Positions 53,776 to 62,995 of a stretch of DNA of 64,000 nucleotides are shown in pieces (position 1 is the first letter of the stretch; each line of letters starts with the position of its first letter). The stretch covers positions 16,992-80,991 of the forward strand of contig JADLEX010000143.1 in the NCBI GenBank assembly GCA_020845895.1, in the 5' to 3' direction. The DNA comes from Deltaproteobacteria bacterium (lineage in GTDB: Bacteria; Lernaellota; Lernaellaia; JACKCT01). The notes under the pieces were generated by a model, which saw only the letters and a list, made by a program, of their open reading frames with translations, made no database searches and was not told the DNA's origin. The translations under genes and the position numbers were made by a program.

Positions 53776-55536
53776 ATGACGAAACGACTCTTTCTCCTTT
53801 TTCTCGACGGTGCGGATTACGCTTTCACCCGGTCGTTTCTCGACGCGGGGGCGATGCCGAACCTGGCCGCGCTCGCGCGCGGCGGAACGATTGCGCCGCT
53901 CGCCACGTCGTTTCCCGCCGAATCGCCCGTTGCCTTCGCCGAGGTGCTGACCGGCTGCAACCCCGGCAAGCACGGCATCTTCGACTTTCTGCACCGCGAC
54001 GCGGCGACGCGCATGCCCGCCGTTTCGCTCTTTGAGCGCACCGACGAGGGCTTTCGCAACGCGATCGCCGCGCCGACGTTGTGCGAGCCGCTCGCGCGCG
54101 CCGCGGTGCGCAGCGCGCTCATCCGCGTACCGGGCGCGTTTCCGCCGCCGCCCGGGGCCGATCTCGTCGTCGGCGGGCTCGGCGTGCCCGACGCGGGCGG
54201 CTCGTGGGGTCTCGCGCAGGTGTTCAGCCGCGATGGCGGCGCGGGCGATCTGTTCGGAACGCGCGAGCGCGCGTGGCGGCGCGACGGCGAGAGTTTGATG
54301 CTCGATATCGAATCGCCGCACGGCGGCATCGTCACGCAGCGGCTGCGTCTCGCGGGCGGATCGTGGTGGTGGAACACGACGGAGCTTCCCTTCGGGCGCT
54401 TCGGCCCGTGGCTCGCGGTGGATTCATCGGGCGGGCGCGGCCTCGCGGCGGCGCACGTCTCGGGCAGCGTGGACGACCCCGTCATCGCGCTCACGCCCGT
54501 CTGGGCGCGTTTTGACGACGAGCCCCTCGGCGCGGTGCATCCCCACGTCTGGGCCCGCGACCGCGCTGCGCGCATTCCGCCGACGCCCGCCGCCGGGTGG
54601 CCCGAACCGAATATGCTGCATGCGCGCGGGCGGGTTTCGTTCGAGGCGTTTTACGATCTCTCCGCGCGGTGCGCCGCCGACTTCGAGTCGATGACCTTCG
54701 ACGTGCTCGCCGATCCCGCGTACGACCTCGTGATCGCCAATCACGAACTCTTCGATCGCACGGCGCACGCGGGGTTCGGCGACACCGCGAGTCCCGAGGT
54801 TGCCGCCGCGCTCGCGGGCGTGCTCGTGCGTTTCGACGCGTTTGTCGGCGCGGTGCGCGCGCACTTTCCCGACGCCGACGTGTGGGTGGCGAGCGATCAC
54901 GGGTTTGCGCCGTGGCGGCGGCGCGTCAACCTGAATCGCTGGCTGCTCGAAAACGGCTATCTCGCGGCCGACGCGTCGGTTGTGGACCCGGATCTCGCCT
55001 CGCTTCAAGGCGGTGTGTTTTGGGCGGGGGTCGATTGGTCGCGCACGCGAGCCTATGCGATGGGGCTCTCCAAGATCTACCTGAACCTCGAAGGCCGCGA
55101 GCCGGACGGCATCGTCGCGCCCGGCAAGCCCGCGCGCGAACTCACCACCGAACTCATCGCAAAGCTCACCGCGTGGCGCGATCCGGCCACGGGCGCTCCG
55201 GTGATTCGCCGCGTGCTCGAATCGAAGCGGCTCTATTGGGGCCACGCGATGGACCGGGCGGGCGACCTCGTCGTGTGTTACGAACCTGGCTACCGCACGG
55301 ACTGGGTTTCGTCTCTCGGGGGGCTCGGCACGCCGGCGCTCGCCGACAACGATACGCAATGGCGCGGCGATCACTGCGGCGTCGATCCCGAACTCATCCC
55401 CGGAATTCTGATCTTACCGCGCGCTATCGACACACCGAATCCTTGCCTGCGCGATTTGGCCCCCTCGATCCTGCGTCATTTCGGCGCCGCATCCGTTGAG
55501 GCAATGGATGGGCGCGTTCTCTGGAGCGAAGATTGA
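53776..55536 (+). CDS. Alkaline-phosphatase-superfamily phosphodiesterase-like protein
   Basis: A 586-aa protein of the type I phosphodiesterase/nucleotide pyrophosphatase class. The N-terminal LLFLDGADY supplies the first metal Asp, the nucleophile segment is PAESPVAFAEVLTGCNPGKHGIFDF, and metal ligands follow in VIANHELFDRTAH and VASDHGFAPWRRRVNLNRW. No signal peptide is visible, so it is probably cytoplasmic. Relatives with the NPGKHGIFDF block are common in GC-rich bacteria, but their substrates are unproven. Its stop overlaps the GT9 gene start (TTGA, 4 bp), which hints at a joint role in cell-envelope sugar metabolism. Confidence 0.86.
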   Translation: MTKRLFLLFLDGADYAFTRSFLDAGAMPNLAALARGGTIAPLATSFPAESPVAFAEVLTGCNPGKHGIFDFLHRDAATRMPAVSLFERTDEGFRNAIAAPTLCEPLARAAVRSALIRVPGAFPPPPGADLVVGGLGVPDAGGSWGLAQVFSRDGGAGDLFGTRERAWRRDGESLMLDIESPHGGIVTQRLRLAGGSWWWNTTELPFGRFGPWLAVDSSGGRGLAAAHVSGSVDDPVIALTPVWARFDDEPLGAVHPHVWARDRAARIPPTPAAGWPEPNMLHARGRVSFEAFYDLSARCAADFESMTFDVLADPAYDLVIANHELFDRTAHAGFGDTASPEVAAALAGVLVRFDAFVGAVRAHFPDADVWVASDHGFAPWRRRVNLNRWLLENGYLAADASVVDPDLASLQGGVFWAGVDWSRTRAYAMGLSKIYLNLEGREPDGIVAPGKPARELTTELIAKLTAWRDPATGAPVIRRVLESKRLYWGHAMDRAGDLVVCYEPGYRTDWVSSLGGLGTPALADNDTQWRGDHCGVDPELIPGILILPRAIDTPNPCLRDLAPSILRHFGAASVEAMDGRVLWSED

Positions 55537-56642
55537 GTTTTCTTGAAACGAAGACCGTGATCCGTTTCGACTGCCGCCACTACATCGGCGAAAAGCCCTG
55601 TCGGTTTCGGAGGCTCTGCGACGGGTGCGGCGAATACAGCCCGATGGGTGCGCGCGTCCTGGTCATCAAGCTCGCGGCGATGGGCGATGTGATCCGCACA
55701 ACGCCGATCGTCGAGCCCATTCGCGCGCGCCACGGCGCCTGCCACCTCACTTGGGTCGTCGATGCCATTACCGCGCCGCTGCTCGACGGCATCGACGGCA
55801 TCGACCGCGTGGTCGAGATGAGTCCGACGAATACCGCCATTCTCGCCGCACGGGAGTGGGACGAAGTCTATTGCCTGGACAAGGAGCCACGCGCCATCGC
55901 GCTGGCCGCACGCATTCGAGCCGAAACGAAAAGGGGTTTCACGATGACGCCGTGGGGCACGCTGGGGATCTGCGGCCCCGAAGCCGAATACGCCCTGCGC
56001 CTCGGCCTCGACGATCCGCTGAAGTTCCTGGAAAATACGAAGACGTATCAGGAGATCATCTTCGAGGCCGTGGGGTTTGCGTTTCGCGACCAACCCGTTC
56101 GCATCGGCGTGACCGACGTCGAACGCGAAACCGCCGCCGCCTACCTCGCCTCGCTCGGTCCCGGTCCGTACGTCGGCGTCAACACCGGCGCGGGGCCGGT
56201 CTTCGCCACGAAACGCCTGTCGGAGCGGCAGACGGCGGACCTGATGCGCGCGATTCACGTCGACACCGGCATGACGCCGATCGTGCTGGGCGGGCGCGAC
56301 GAGACCGAGCGCAACGCGCGGATCGTCGCCGAGGCCGCCGTCGGGATCGACGCGCGAACGCACCACACCGTGCGTGAATTCGCGGCGATCGTCGGCAACA
56401 TGCGCGCCATCGTGTGCGCCGACACCCTCGCCATGCACCTCGCCGTGGCGCAGGGCGTCCCCGTTGTCGCGCTCTTCGGCCCCACTTGCCCGCAGGAGGT
56501 GCATCTGTACGGCCGAGGCGAGAAGATCGTCTCCGCGCCGTGGTGCGCACCGTGTTACAAAGGACGGTGCGATCATCACACGTGCATGAACGAGATCGAA
56601 ACGGATCCGGTCGTCGCGGCACTGCGGCGATGGATCGACTGA
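55533..56642 (+). CDS. GT9 (heptosyltransferase-like) glycosyltransferase with N-terminal Cys site
   Basis: A 369-aa protein of the heptosyltransferase (GT9) family. From residue about 40 it reads VLVIKLAAMGDVIRTTPIV, the family N-terminus, and later VGVNTGAG and CADTLAMHLAVAQGVPVVALFGPTCP, the nucleotide-sugar binding block. Ahead of it are 38 extra residues with four Cys (14, 23, 29, 32) in a DCRHYIGEKPC...C-x2-C pattern that looks like a zinc-binding knob; further Cys lie near the end (CAPCYKGRCDHHTC). It probably adds a sugar to lipopolysaccharide or another glycan. The TTG start overlaps the upstream stop. Confidence 0.88.
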   Translation: MSFLETKTVIRFDCRHYIGEKPCRFRRLCDGCGEYSPMGARVLVIKLAAMGDVIRTTPIVEPIRARHGACHLTWVVDAITAPLLDGIDGIDRVVEMSPTNTAILAAREWDEVYCLDKEPRAIALAARIRAETKRGFTMTPWGTLGICGPEAEYALRLGLDDPLKFLENTKTYQEIIFEAVGFAFRDQPVRIGVTDVERETAAAYLASLGPGPYVGVNTGAGPVFATKRLSERQTADLMRAIHVDTGMTPIVLGGRDETERNARIVAEAAVGIDARTHHTVREFAAIVGNMRAIVCADTLAMHLAVAQGVPVVALFGPTCPQEVHLYGRGEKIVSAPWCAPCYKGRCDHHTCMNEIETDPVVAALRRWID

Positions 56643-56724
56643 CAAGGCGAACGGCGGGCACATTGGAATCGGGGGAATCGTCGGTTATGATTCGCGCCCC
56701 AAAAGCGAAAACGGTTAGGAACGG

Positions 56725-57861
56725 ATGAGAGAACGGGCGGGCAAATCGCGGCGCGTGGTCGTCAAGCTCGGGTCGAACGTGCTGGCGGGACCCCAGGACG
56801 GCCTCGACGTCGCCGTCGTCGCGGGACTCGCGCGCGAAATCCACGCCGCGCGCGCGGCCGGGCGCGAGATCGTCGTCGTCACCTCGGGCGCGGTGCTGGC
56901 CGGGCGGCGGAAGCTCGGCATCGCGCCCGCCTCGCCGCTCGATCTCGACGTCGCCGTCAAGCAGGCCATCGCCGCGGTCGGGCAGGTCGAGATCATGCGC
57001 TTTTGGCAGAGCATCTTCGACTGGTACGGCATCGCGGTGGGGCAGATTCTCGTGACCCGCGACATCGTCTCGGTACGCAGTCGCTTCATCGCCGCCCGCC
57101 ACACGCTACGCCAGCTACTCGATCTGGACGTCATCCCCATCGTCAACGAAAACGACAGCGTGGCGAGCGAGGAGATCCAGCTCGGCGACAACGACAACCT
57201 CTCGGCCATCGTGGCCGGGGCGGTGGACGCCGACCTGCTCGTGCTGCTCACCGATTGCGACGGCCTGTACTCCAAGGACCCGCGAACGAACCACGACGCC
57301 CGGCTGATCGATTTCGTCGCGCTCGACGACGACGGCCGCGATTTCCGCGCCGGCGACAGCGCCTCGGGCGTGGGACTCGGCGGCATGGGCACGAAGGTCG
57401 CCTCGGCGCGGCTCGCCGCGCGCACCGGAGCCGTGACCGTGATCGCGAACGGCAAGACCCAGGGCACGCTGACCCGCGTGCTCGCCGGCGAATCGGTCGG
57501 GACGATCTTCGAACCGAGCGAAACGCCGCTGCGCGCGCGAAAGCGCTGGCTGCTCTTTCAGGACCAGCCCGAGGGCGTGCTCGTCGTGGACGCGGGGGCG
57601 GTCGCGGCGCTGTGCGAGCGGGGCAAGAGCCTGCTCCCCGGCGGCGTCGCCGAGGTCATCGGCGACTTCGATCGCGGCGGCGTGGTCGAGATCCGCGACG
57701 CCGGCGGGCGCGCGATCGCGCGCGGGCTCGCCACCTACTCCGCGGACGAGATCCGCGCGATTCGCGGGCGGCGCACCGACGCCATCGCCGACGCGCTCGG
57801 CTTCAAGCTCAAGGACGAGGTCGTCCATCGCGACGACATGACCCTGCTGGAGATGCCATGA
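56725..57861 (+). CDS. proB: Glutamate 5-kinase ProB
   Basis: ProB phosphorylates glutamate in the first step of proline synthesis and is usually feedback-inhibited by proline. The 378-aa protein has the kinase N-terminus VVVKLGSNVLAG, IPIVNENDSVASEE, the nucleotide-site LLTDCDGLYSKDPR and GVGLGGMGTKVASA, then a C-terminal PUA domain (about 280-370) starting GVLVVDAGAVAALCERGKS. It overlaps proA by 4 bp (ATGA). Confidence 0.96.
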   Translation: MRERAGKSRRVVVKLGSNVLAGPQDGLDVAVVAGLAREIHAARAAGREIVVVTSGAVLAGRRKLGIAPASPLDLDVAVKQAIAAVGQVEIMRFWQSIFDWYGIAVGQILVTRDIVSVRSRFIAARHTLRQLLDLDVIPIVNENDSVASEEIQLGDNDNLSAIVAGAVDADLLVLLTDCDGLYSKDPRTNHDARLIDFVALDDDGRDFRAGDSASGVGLGGMGTKVASARLAARTGAVTVIANGKTQGTLTRVLAGESVGTIFEPSETPLRARKRWLLFQDQPEGVLVVDAGAVAALCERGKSLLPGGVAEVIGDFDRGGVVEIRDAGGRAIARGLATYSADEIRAIRGRRTDAIADALGFKLKDEVVHRDDMTLLEMP

Positions 57862-59126
57862 CGGACACCGAAGCCCGCCGCGCGGCGATTGTGCATGCCG
57901 CAAGAATGGCGCGCGACGCCGCTGCGCTCGTCGCCATCGCCGACACCGAGCGCAAAAACGCGGCGCTGCGAGCCATGGCGCGCGGGCTGGTCGATCGATG
58001 CGGCGAGATCCTCGCGGCCAACGCCCGTGACGTGGAGGCCGCCCGGGAGGGTGGGCTCGCCGATGCGATGATCGACCGGCTCGCGCTCACCGAAGCGCGC
58101 GTGCGTGCGATCGCCGACGGCGTGCTCGAGGTCGCCGCCCTGCCCGATCCCGTCGGCGAGATCTCGCAGCTTCGCCGCCGTCCCAACGGCCTGCTCGTGG
58201 GGCGAATGCGCATCCCCCTCGGCGTTGTTGCCATCATCTACGAAGCGCGCCCGGGCGTCGCCGCCGACGCCGCCGCGCTGTGCCTCAAATCGGGAAACGC
58301 GGTCGTCCTGCGCGGCGGGTCCGACGCCGCACGCAGCAACGCGGTGATCGGCGAGGTCCTGTCGCAGGCCGTCGCGGGCGCGGGGCTGCCGCCGCAGGCC
58401 GTCACCGTCATCAACGACACCGGCCGCGACTCCATCGCGTGGCTCGTACAGGTCGAGGACGCCGTCGATCTGGCGATCCCGCGAGGCGGCGAGGGCCTGA
58501 TCCGCTTTGTCACCGAAAACGCCCGCGTGCCCGTGCTCAAGCACTACAAGGGCGTGTGCCACCTCTACGTGGACGAGTGGGCCGACGGGCAAATCGCCGT
58601 GGATCTCGCGGTCAACGGCAAGACGCAGCGCCCCGGCGTGTGCAACGCGCTCGAAACGATCCTGTTCCACGAGCGCGTCGCGGGCGAACTCCTGCCGCGC
58701 GTTTGCGGGGCGCTCGCGGAAATGGGCGTGGAGATTCGCGGGTGCGAAAAAACGCGCGCCCTCTTTCCCGCCGCCGTCTCCGCGACGGACGAGGACTGGG
58801 CGACGGAATATTTGGGCCTCATCGTCTCCGTGCGCGTCGTCGCCGACATGGACGAAGCGATCCGCCACATCCGGCTTTTCGGTTCCGGGCACACCGAAGC
58901 CATCGCCACCGCCCACCACACGCGCGCGATGGACTTCCTGCGTCGCGTCGATTCGTCCACGGTGCTCGTCAACGCATCCACGCGCTTCGCCGATGGCCAG
59001 CAGCTCGGCCTGGGCGCGGAGATCGGCATCTCGACGTCGAAGATGCACGCCTACGGGCCCATGGGCCTCGAAGGGCTGACCACGCAGAAATTCATCGTGT
59101 TCGGGGATGGCCAGATCCGCACCTGA
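57858..59126 (+). CDS. proA: Gamma-glutamyl phosphate reductase ProA
   Basis: ProA reduces glutamyl phosphate with NADPH to glutamate semialdehyde, the second step of proline synthesis. The 422-aa aldehyde-dehydrogenase-fold protein has IPLGVVAIIYEARPGV, LRGGSDAARSNAVI, IPRGGEGLI, the catalytic Cys in QRPGVCNALETILFH and the C-terminal YGPMGLEGLTTQKF, all ProA hallmarks. ATG 57858 sits in the overlap with proB; the frame is open far upstream, but that part is antiphase to proB and not coding. Confidence 0.97.
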   Translation: MTDTEARRAAIVHAARMARDAAALVAIADTERKNAALRAMARGLVDRCGEILAANARDVEAAREGGLADAMIDRLALTEARVRAIADGVLEVAALPDPVGEISQLRRRPNGLLVGRMRIPLGVVAIIYEARPGVAADAAALCLKSGNAVVLRGGSDAARSNAVIGEVLSQAVAGAGLPPQAVTVINDTGRDSIAWLVQVEDAVDLAIPRGGEGLIRFVTENARVPVLKHYKGVCHLYVDEWADGQIAVDLAVNGKTQRPGVCNALETILFHERVAGELLPRVCGALAEMGVEIRGCEKTRALFPAAVSATDEDWATEYLGLIVSVRVVADMDEAIRHIRLFGSGHTEAIATAHHTRAMDFLRRVDSSTVLVNASTRFADGQQLGLGAEIGISTSKMHAYGPMGLEGLTTQKFIVFGDGQIRT

Positions 59127-59377
59127 ATGGCGCGGCGGCGAGAGAAAAGACGAAGGCCGCAACCTGCAAGCGCCGGTGGAAGGGTCGAAACAGCCGGTCT
59201 TTGGTGAGACTCGTTCGATTCCTTCCGGTCGTACGCCGAAGTCGCGGTCCCCGCGAGTTTCCGTATCGTCCGTCAATTGTGTTATCGGCCTTCCCCACCG
59301 GAACTTGAACTTTTCGCGCACAAGAGCTAAGCGAAACGTTGGCGGCGGAACATTCCGTTCGGTCGGTGAGGTGCGGC

Positions 59378-61537
59378 ATGCGCGGACGCAAGGGTTTTTC
59401 GGTCATCCTGCTCGTTTTCACGGCGCTGGCATTCGCGATCGGCGCGTCGGCGGACGAGGCCGCGGTGCGCGTCGAGATCGCGGCCGAGTCGGCGGGGGCG
59501 ATGACCATCGCCGTGCAAATCGATGCCCTGTCCGTGGGCACGGTCCCGACAGCCCTCGGCGCGTTCGCCGAGATCGAACTCGACGGCAGCGGCGTCACCA
59601 CCGACATCGGTCGCCCGCGCCTGCCCGAAATTCGCCGCCTGATCGAGATCCCCGAGGGCGCGTCCGTTCAGATTCGCGCCAATGCGCGCGACGAGGTGGA
59701 ATTGTCTCTCGCGGAGATTTCGGACGCATTCGAAGTCCTGCCCGTTCAGCCGTCCGTTGTGAAACTTCCCGGCGCGCGCGAAGCGACCGAATTCGTTTAC
59801 GACGCGGACGCTTATGCGGCGGGTTCCGCCGGCGACTCCCCCTTGGCCGACCTCAGTGAGATCGGGCGTCTGCGCGGACGTCGCGTCGCGTGGTTGACGC
59901 TGCGTCCCGTGACCTACGATCCCGCCGAAGGCACGATCCGCATCGCGACGCGAGTCGATGTCGAGCTGTCGTTCCCCGGCGCGGACGCCGAGGCCACGCA
60001 GGTCATGCGCGCGCGCTACGCCGATCCCCGCACCGACGCCATCTTCGCGCGGCTCGCCGCAACACCGCCCGCGTGGCGGTCGAAGCCCGCGTCCGAGTAC
60101 GGCCCGTCGTCGTACCTCATCATCGGCACGCAGGCTCTCTACGACACGACCGCCTTTCAGGAATTCGTCGCGTGGAAACGGCTCAAGGGATACGACGTCG
60201 TGTTCATGACCGTCGCGGAAGCGGGCGGCACCGCGGAGGCTATTCACGCCACCATCCTGAATGCATACGCGACCTGGGAGCGCGTGCCCGCATACGTCTT
60301 GCTCCTCGGCGACACCGACACGGTGCCGTTTTTCATCGGTCAGGGCGGCTCGAGCCCGACATCCGATCTGTACTATCAGCTCATGGACGACGCGGACCTC
60401 TTCCCCGACATCGGCGTGGGCCGCTTTCCGGCGCGCGACGAACAGCAGCTCACCAACATGGTGACGAAGACGCTGGCGAACGAGCGCGCGGATTTCGCGC
60501 AGACGAACTGGGTGCAGACGGCCCTCTTTCTCGCGTCGGAGGATAACCACGACATCAGCGAGGGCACGCACGAGTACGTCATCGGCACTTACATGGATCC
60601 CGAGGGCTACGCGAGCGAACGCTTCTACACAAACGAGGGCGCGACCACGATGCAGGTGTTGACGGCGGTAAACGCCGGCGCGTCGCTCGTCACGTATTCG
60701 GGCCACGGCGGCGTCACCTCTTGGGCCGACGGACCGGTCGTCGAGCAGAACGAGGTGCGCGATCTCATCAACACCGCGTATCCCATCGTGTTTTCGTTCG
60801 CGTGCGTCACCGGCGATTACAGTTACGCCGAGGCGTTTTCCGAAACGTGGCTGCGCGCGACGGGCGGCGCGGTCGCCATGTGGGCGAGCTCCGTCAACAG
60901 CTACTGGGATGAAGACGACATCCTGGAGCGCGTCATGTACGACGCGCTCTTCGGCGGCGGCGACCGCATGACGCCGCTGCCCTGGATCGCGGGCATGACC
61001 GATTACGGCAAGCTCGGCGTGTGGGAATACTACAACGGCGACGGTCTCTCCCGGCGCTATCTCGAAATGTACAACATCATGGGCGATCCGGAGCAGATGG
61101 TGCTCACGCGCGTGCCGGAAGTCCCCGCGTACACGCTTGACGGCGCGATCACCGCCGACGAATCCGACCTCGTGGTGACGGTCGACACCGCTCGCCCCGC
61201 GATGGTCGGCATCACGATGGACGGCATGCCGGTCGGCGTCGGGTTCACCGATGCGTCGGGCGTCGCGCCGATTGTCATGTTCGGCCCCGTCGAGGACAAG
61301 GCGGAGCTTCAGGTCGTCATTTCCGGTCAGAACCTGATTCCGCAATCGGTTCCGCTGACGGTCGGCGACCAGTTCGAGGGACCGGGCGTACCGTTCAATC
61401 CCGGCGACGACGACGCGGACGATGACGACGACCTTCCCGCGGACGACGACGATTTGAAAGGCGATGACGACGACGACGACAAGGGCGGCGACGACGCGGC
61501 CTCCGATTCCGGCGACGGGGGCGGCTGCGGCTGCTGA
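59378..61537 (+). CDS. Secreted gingipain-like C25 cysteine peptidase with Asp-rich Cys tail
   Basis: A 719-aa secreted protein. A signal peptide (FSVILLVFTALAFAIGASADE) is followed by a prodomain (about 25-235) and a C25 peptidase domain with His443 in YSGHGG and Cys476 in FSFACVTGDY, the expected catalytic dyad. After a C-terminal immunoglobulin-like segment (about 595-660) comes a long Asp-rich tract ending in GGGCGC, with the final Cys as the last residue. This tail may be a surface-anchoring or processing signal, as with other Cys-ending sorting tails; that is inference. ATG 59378 is chosen because the signal follows directly. Confidence 0.9.
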   Translation: MRGRKGFSVILLVFTALAFAIGASADEAAVRVEIAAESAGAMTIAVQIDALSVGTVPTALGAFAEIELDGSGVTTDIGRPRLPEIRRLIEIPEGASVQIRANARDEVELSLAEISDAFEVLPVQPSVVKLPGAREATEFVYDADAYAAGSAGDSPLADLSEIGRLRGRRVAWLTLRPVTYDPAEGTIRIATRVDVELSFPGADAEATQVMRARYADPRTDAIFARLAATPPAWRSKPASEYGPSSYLIIGTQALYDTTAFQEFVAWKRLKGYDVVFMTVAEAGGTAEAIHATILNAYATWERVPAYVLLLGDTDTVPFFIGQGGSSPTSDLYYQLMDDADLFPDIGVGRFPARDEQQLTNMVTKTLANERADFAQTNWVQTALFLASEDNHDISEGTHEYVIGTYMDPEGYASERFYTNEGATTMQVLTAVNAGASLVTYSGHGGVTSWADGPVVEQNEVRDLINTAYPIVFSFACVTGDYSYAEAFSETWLRATGGAVAMWASSVNSYWDEDDILERVMYDALFGGGDRMTPLPWIAGMTDYGKLGVWEYYNGDGLSRRYLEMYNIMGDPEQMVLTRVPEVPAYTLDGAITADESDLVVTVDTARPAMVGITMDGMPVGVGFTDASGVAPIVMFGPVEDKAELQVVISGQNLIPQSVPLTVGDQFEGPGVPFNPGDDDADDDDDLPADDDDLKGDDDDDDKGGDDAASDSGDGGGCGC

Positions 61538-61561
61538 ACGGCGATTCGAGATGAACCCACG

Positions 61562-61597
61562 GCTCCCGGACGCGACGCGCCGGGAGCTTCATGTTTC
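61562..61597 (+). terminator. Possible terminator after the C25 peptidase gene
   Basis: GCTCCCGG (61562-61569) pairs with CCGGGAGC (61580-61587) around a 10-base loop, followed by TTCATGTTT. The T-run is poor, so termination is only likely. The hairpin lies 25 bp after the peptidase stop and just before the GT4 gene start. Confidence 0.45.
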
Positions 61598-61603
61598 GCA
61601 TCC

Positions 61604-62929
61604 ATGCGCATCGCCCATCTGATTCACCAGTTTCCGCCCGAGCGATACGGCGGCGCGGAACGTCACGCGGAGCAGCTCGCCGTCGCGCAGGCCGAGCGGC
61701 ACGCCGTCTTTTTCTACACGCAGTCCGTTGAACATCGAGGCGATGGAGCTTCCGAGGAATCCGCGGGAGCCATTCGCGTTCGCCGATGGCTCGACCGCCG
61801 TCCCGATGCGGATCGCCGGCTCTCGGCGGACATGGCACACGCGTTCGGCGAGTTTCGGCCGGACGTGCTCCACGTGCATCACGGCATTGGCTTTGGCCCC
61901 CAAACGCTGATCGATCTGGCGCGGGCGATTCCGACCGTCGCAACGCTGCACGACGACTGGTGGATCTGCCCCCGCGTGCGTCCGATGGTTCGCGGCGAGT
62001 CGCCCTGCCCCGGCCCTTCGATTCGGCGGTGCGTTGCGTGTTTTGGCGGCATCGACGGCGATTTGCTGGTCGGCGAGGCCGCCGCGTTTGCCGAGACCGG
62101 TCCCGCCCGCGTGTGGATTCGCCGTCGTCGCGACGCCCTGTCCGCGTCAGACTCGTCCGTCGACGCGGCGCGAGTCCGTTTCGCCTCGCTTTTGGAGTCA
62201 CACCGACTTGCCCGGGCACTCTTCTTCGCGCGGCGTCGCCGGGCGCATGGCGAATTCCTGCAATTCTGCCGCGCGGTCATCAGCCCGTCGGAGCACCTGC
62301 TTCGGCGTCACCGCGACGCCGGGCTCGACCTCTCGGCGACCGCACGCGTGATCCCATACGGAATCGACGCCCCGGCTCGCGCGCGAACCGGCGCGGCGCC
62401 GCGACCCGTGCGTTTCGCGATGATGGGCAGCCTCGATCGCGACAAGGGAACGCTCCTCGCGATTCGCGCGTTCGAGGGCATCGACTCCGCCGACGCGACG
62501 CTCACGCTCATCGGTCCGTGGCGACTGCCGGAACCGCCCGAACGCGCACTGGCCGGGAGCACCGCCGTCCGTTACGCGGGATTCGTGGAGCCGGGGACGC
62601 GCGACGTGTGGGGGGAGATCGATGTCCTGATCGTCCCATCGTTATGGGCCGAGAACGCGCCGATGGTCATCACCGAGGCGCACGCGGCGGGTGTGCCCGT
62701 CATCGCGGCCGATCACGGTGCGCTGCCCGAGATGGTCGGGCCGGATCGCGGCGGATGGCTCTTCACCGGCCTCGACGCCTTCGCCCTGCGCGCCGTCGTC
62801 ACGCGCCTCCTTCGCGATCCCGGAGAAATCGACCGCGCGGCGGCGACTATCCGCCCGCCGGTGCCGATCGCAACCGTCGCCGAGTTGATCGACGACGTCT
62901 ATCGGCATGCCGTGGAATCGTCGAAATAA
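61604..62929 (+). CDS. GT4-family glycosyltransferase
   Basis: A 441-aa GT-B fold enzyme. The N-terminal domain starts MRIAHLIHQFPPERYGGAERHA, the typical acceptor-side opening, with a Cys-bearing middle region (CPRVRPMVRGESPCPG, CVACFGG) seen in some GT4 members. The C-terminal domain has the donor-site pattern FAMMGSLDRDKGTLLAIRAFE and PSLWAENAPMVITEAHAAGVPVIA (E-x7-E). It probably makes a cell-surface polysaccharide or lipopolysaccharide. The donor sugar is unknown. The next gene, a sugar-nucleotide epimerase, may supply it. Confidence 0.9.
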   Translation: MRIAHLIHQFPPERYGGAERHAEQLAVAQAERHAVFFYTQSVEHRGDGASEESAGAIRVRRWLDRRPDADRRLSADMAHAFGEFRPDVLHVHHGIGFGPQTLIDLARAIPTVATLHDDWWICPRVRPMVRGESPCPGPSIRRCVACFGGIDGDLLVGEAAAFAETGPARVWIRRRRDALSASDSSVDAARVRFASLLESHRLARALFFARRRRAHGEFLQFCRAVISPSEHLLRRHRDAGLDLSATARVIPYGIDAPARARTGAAPRPVRFAMMGSLDRDKGTLLAIRAFEGIDSADATLTLIGPWRLPEPPERALAGSTAVRYAGFVEPGTRDVWGEIDVLIVPSLWAENAPMVITEAHAAGVPVIAADHGALPEMVGPDRGGWLFTGLDAFALRAVVTRLLRDPGEIDRAAATIRPPVPIATVAELIDDVYRHAVESSK

Positions 62930-62995
62930 CCGGACGATCCCTTTGACCGTCCCGTCCCGCTCCATATACTGCGCCGATTCTCCCTGCGAGGACCC

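Noticed and set aside
57003..59126. A long frame running through proB into proA as a fusion gene
   Set aside because: The part before 57858 is out of phase with proB, which is intact and in its own frame. ProA has its family start at ATG 57858.
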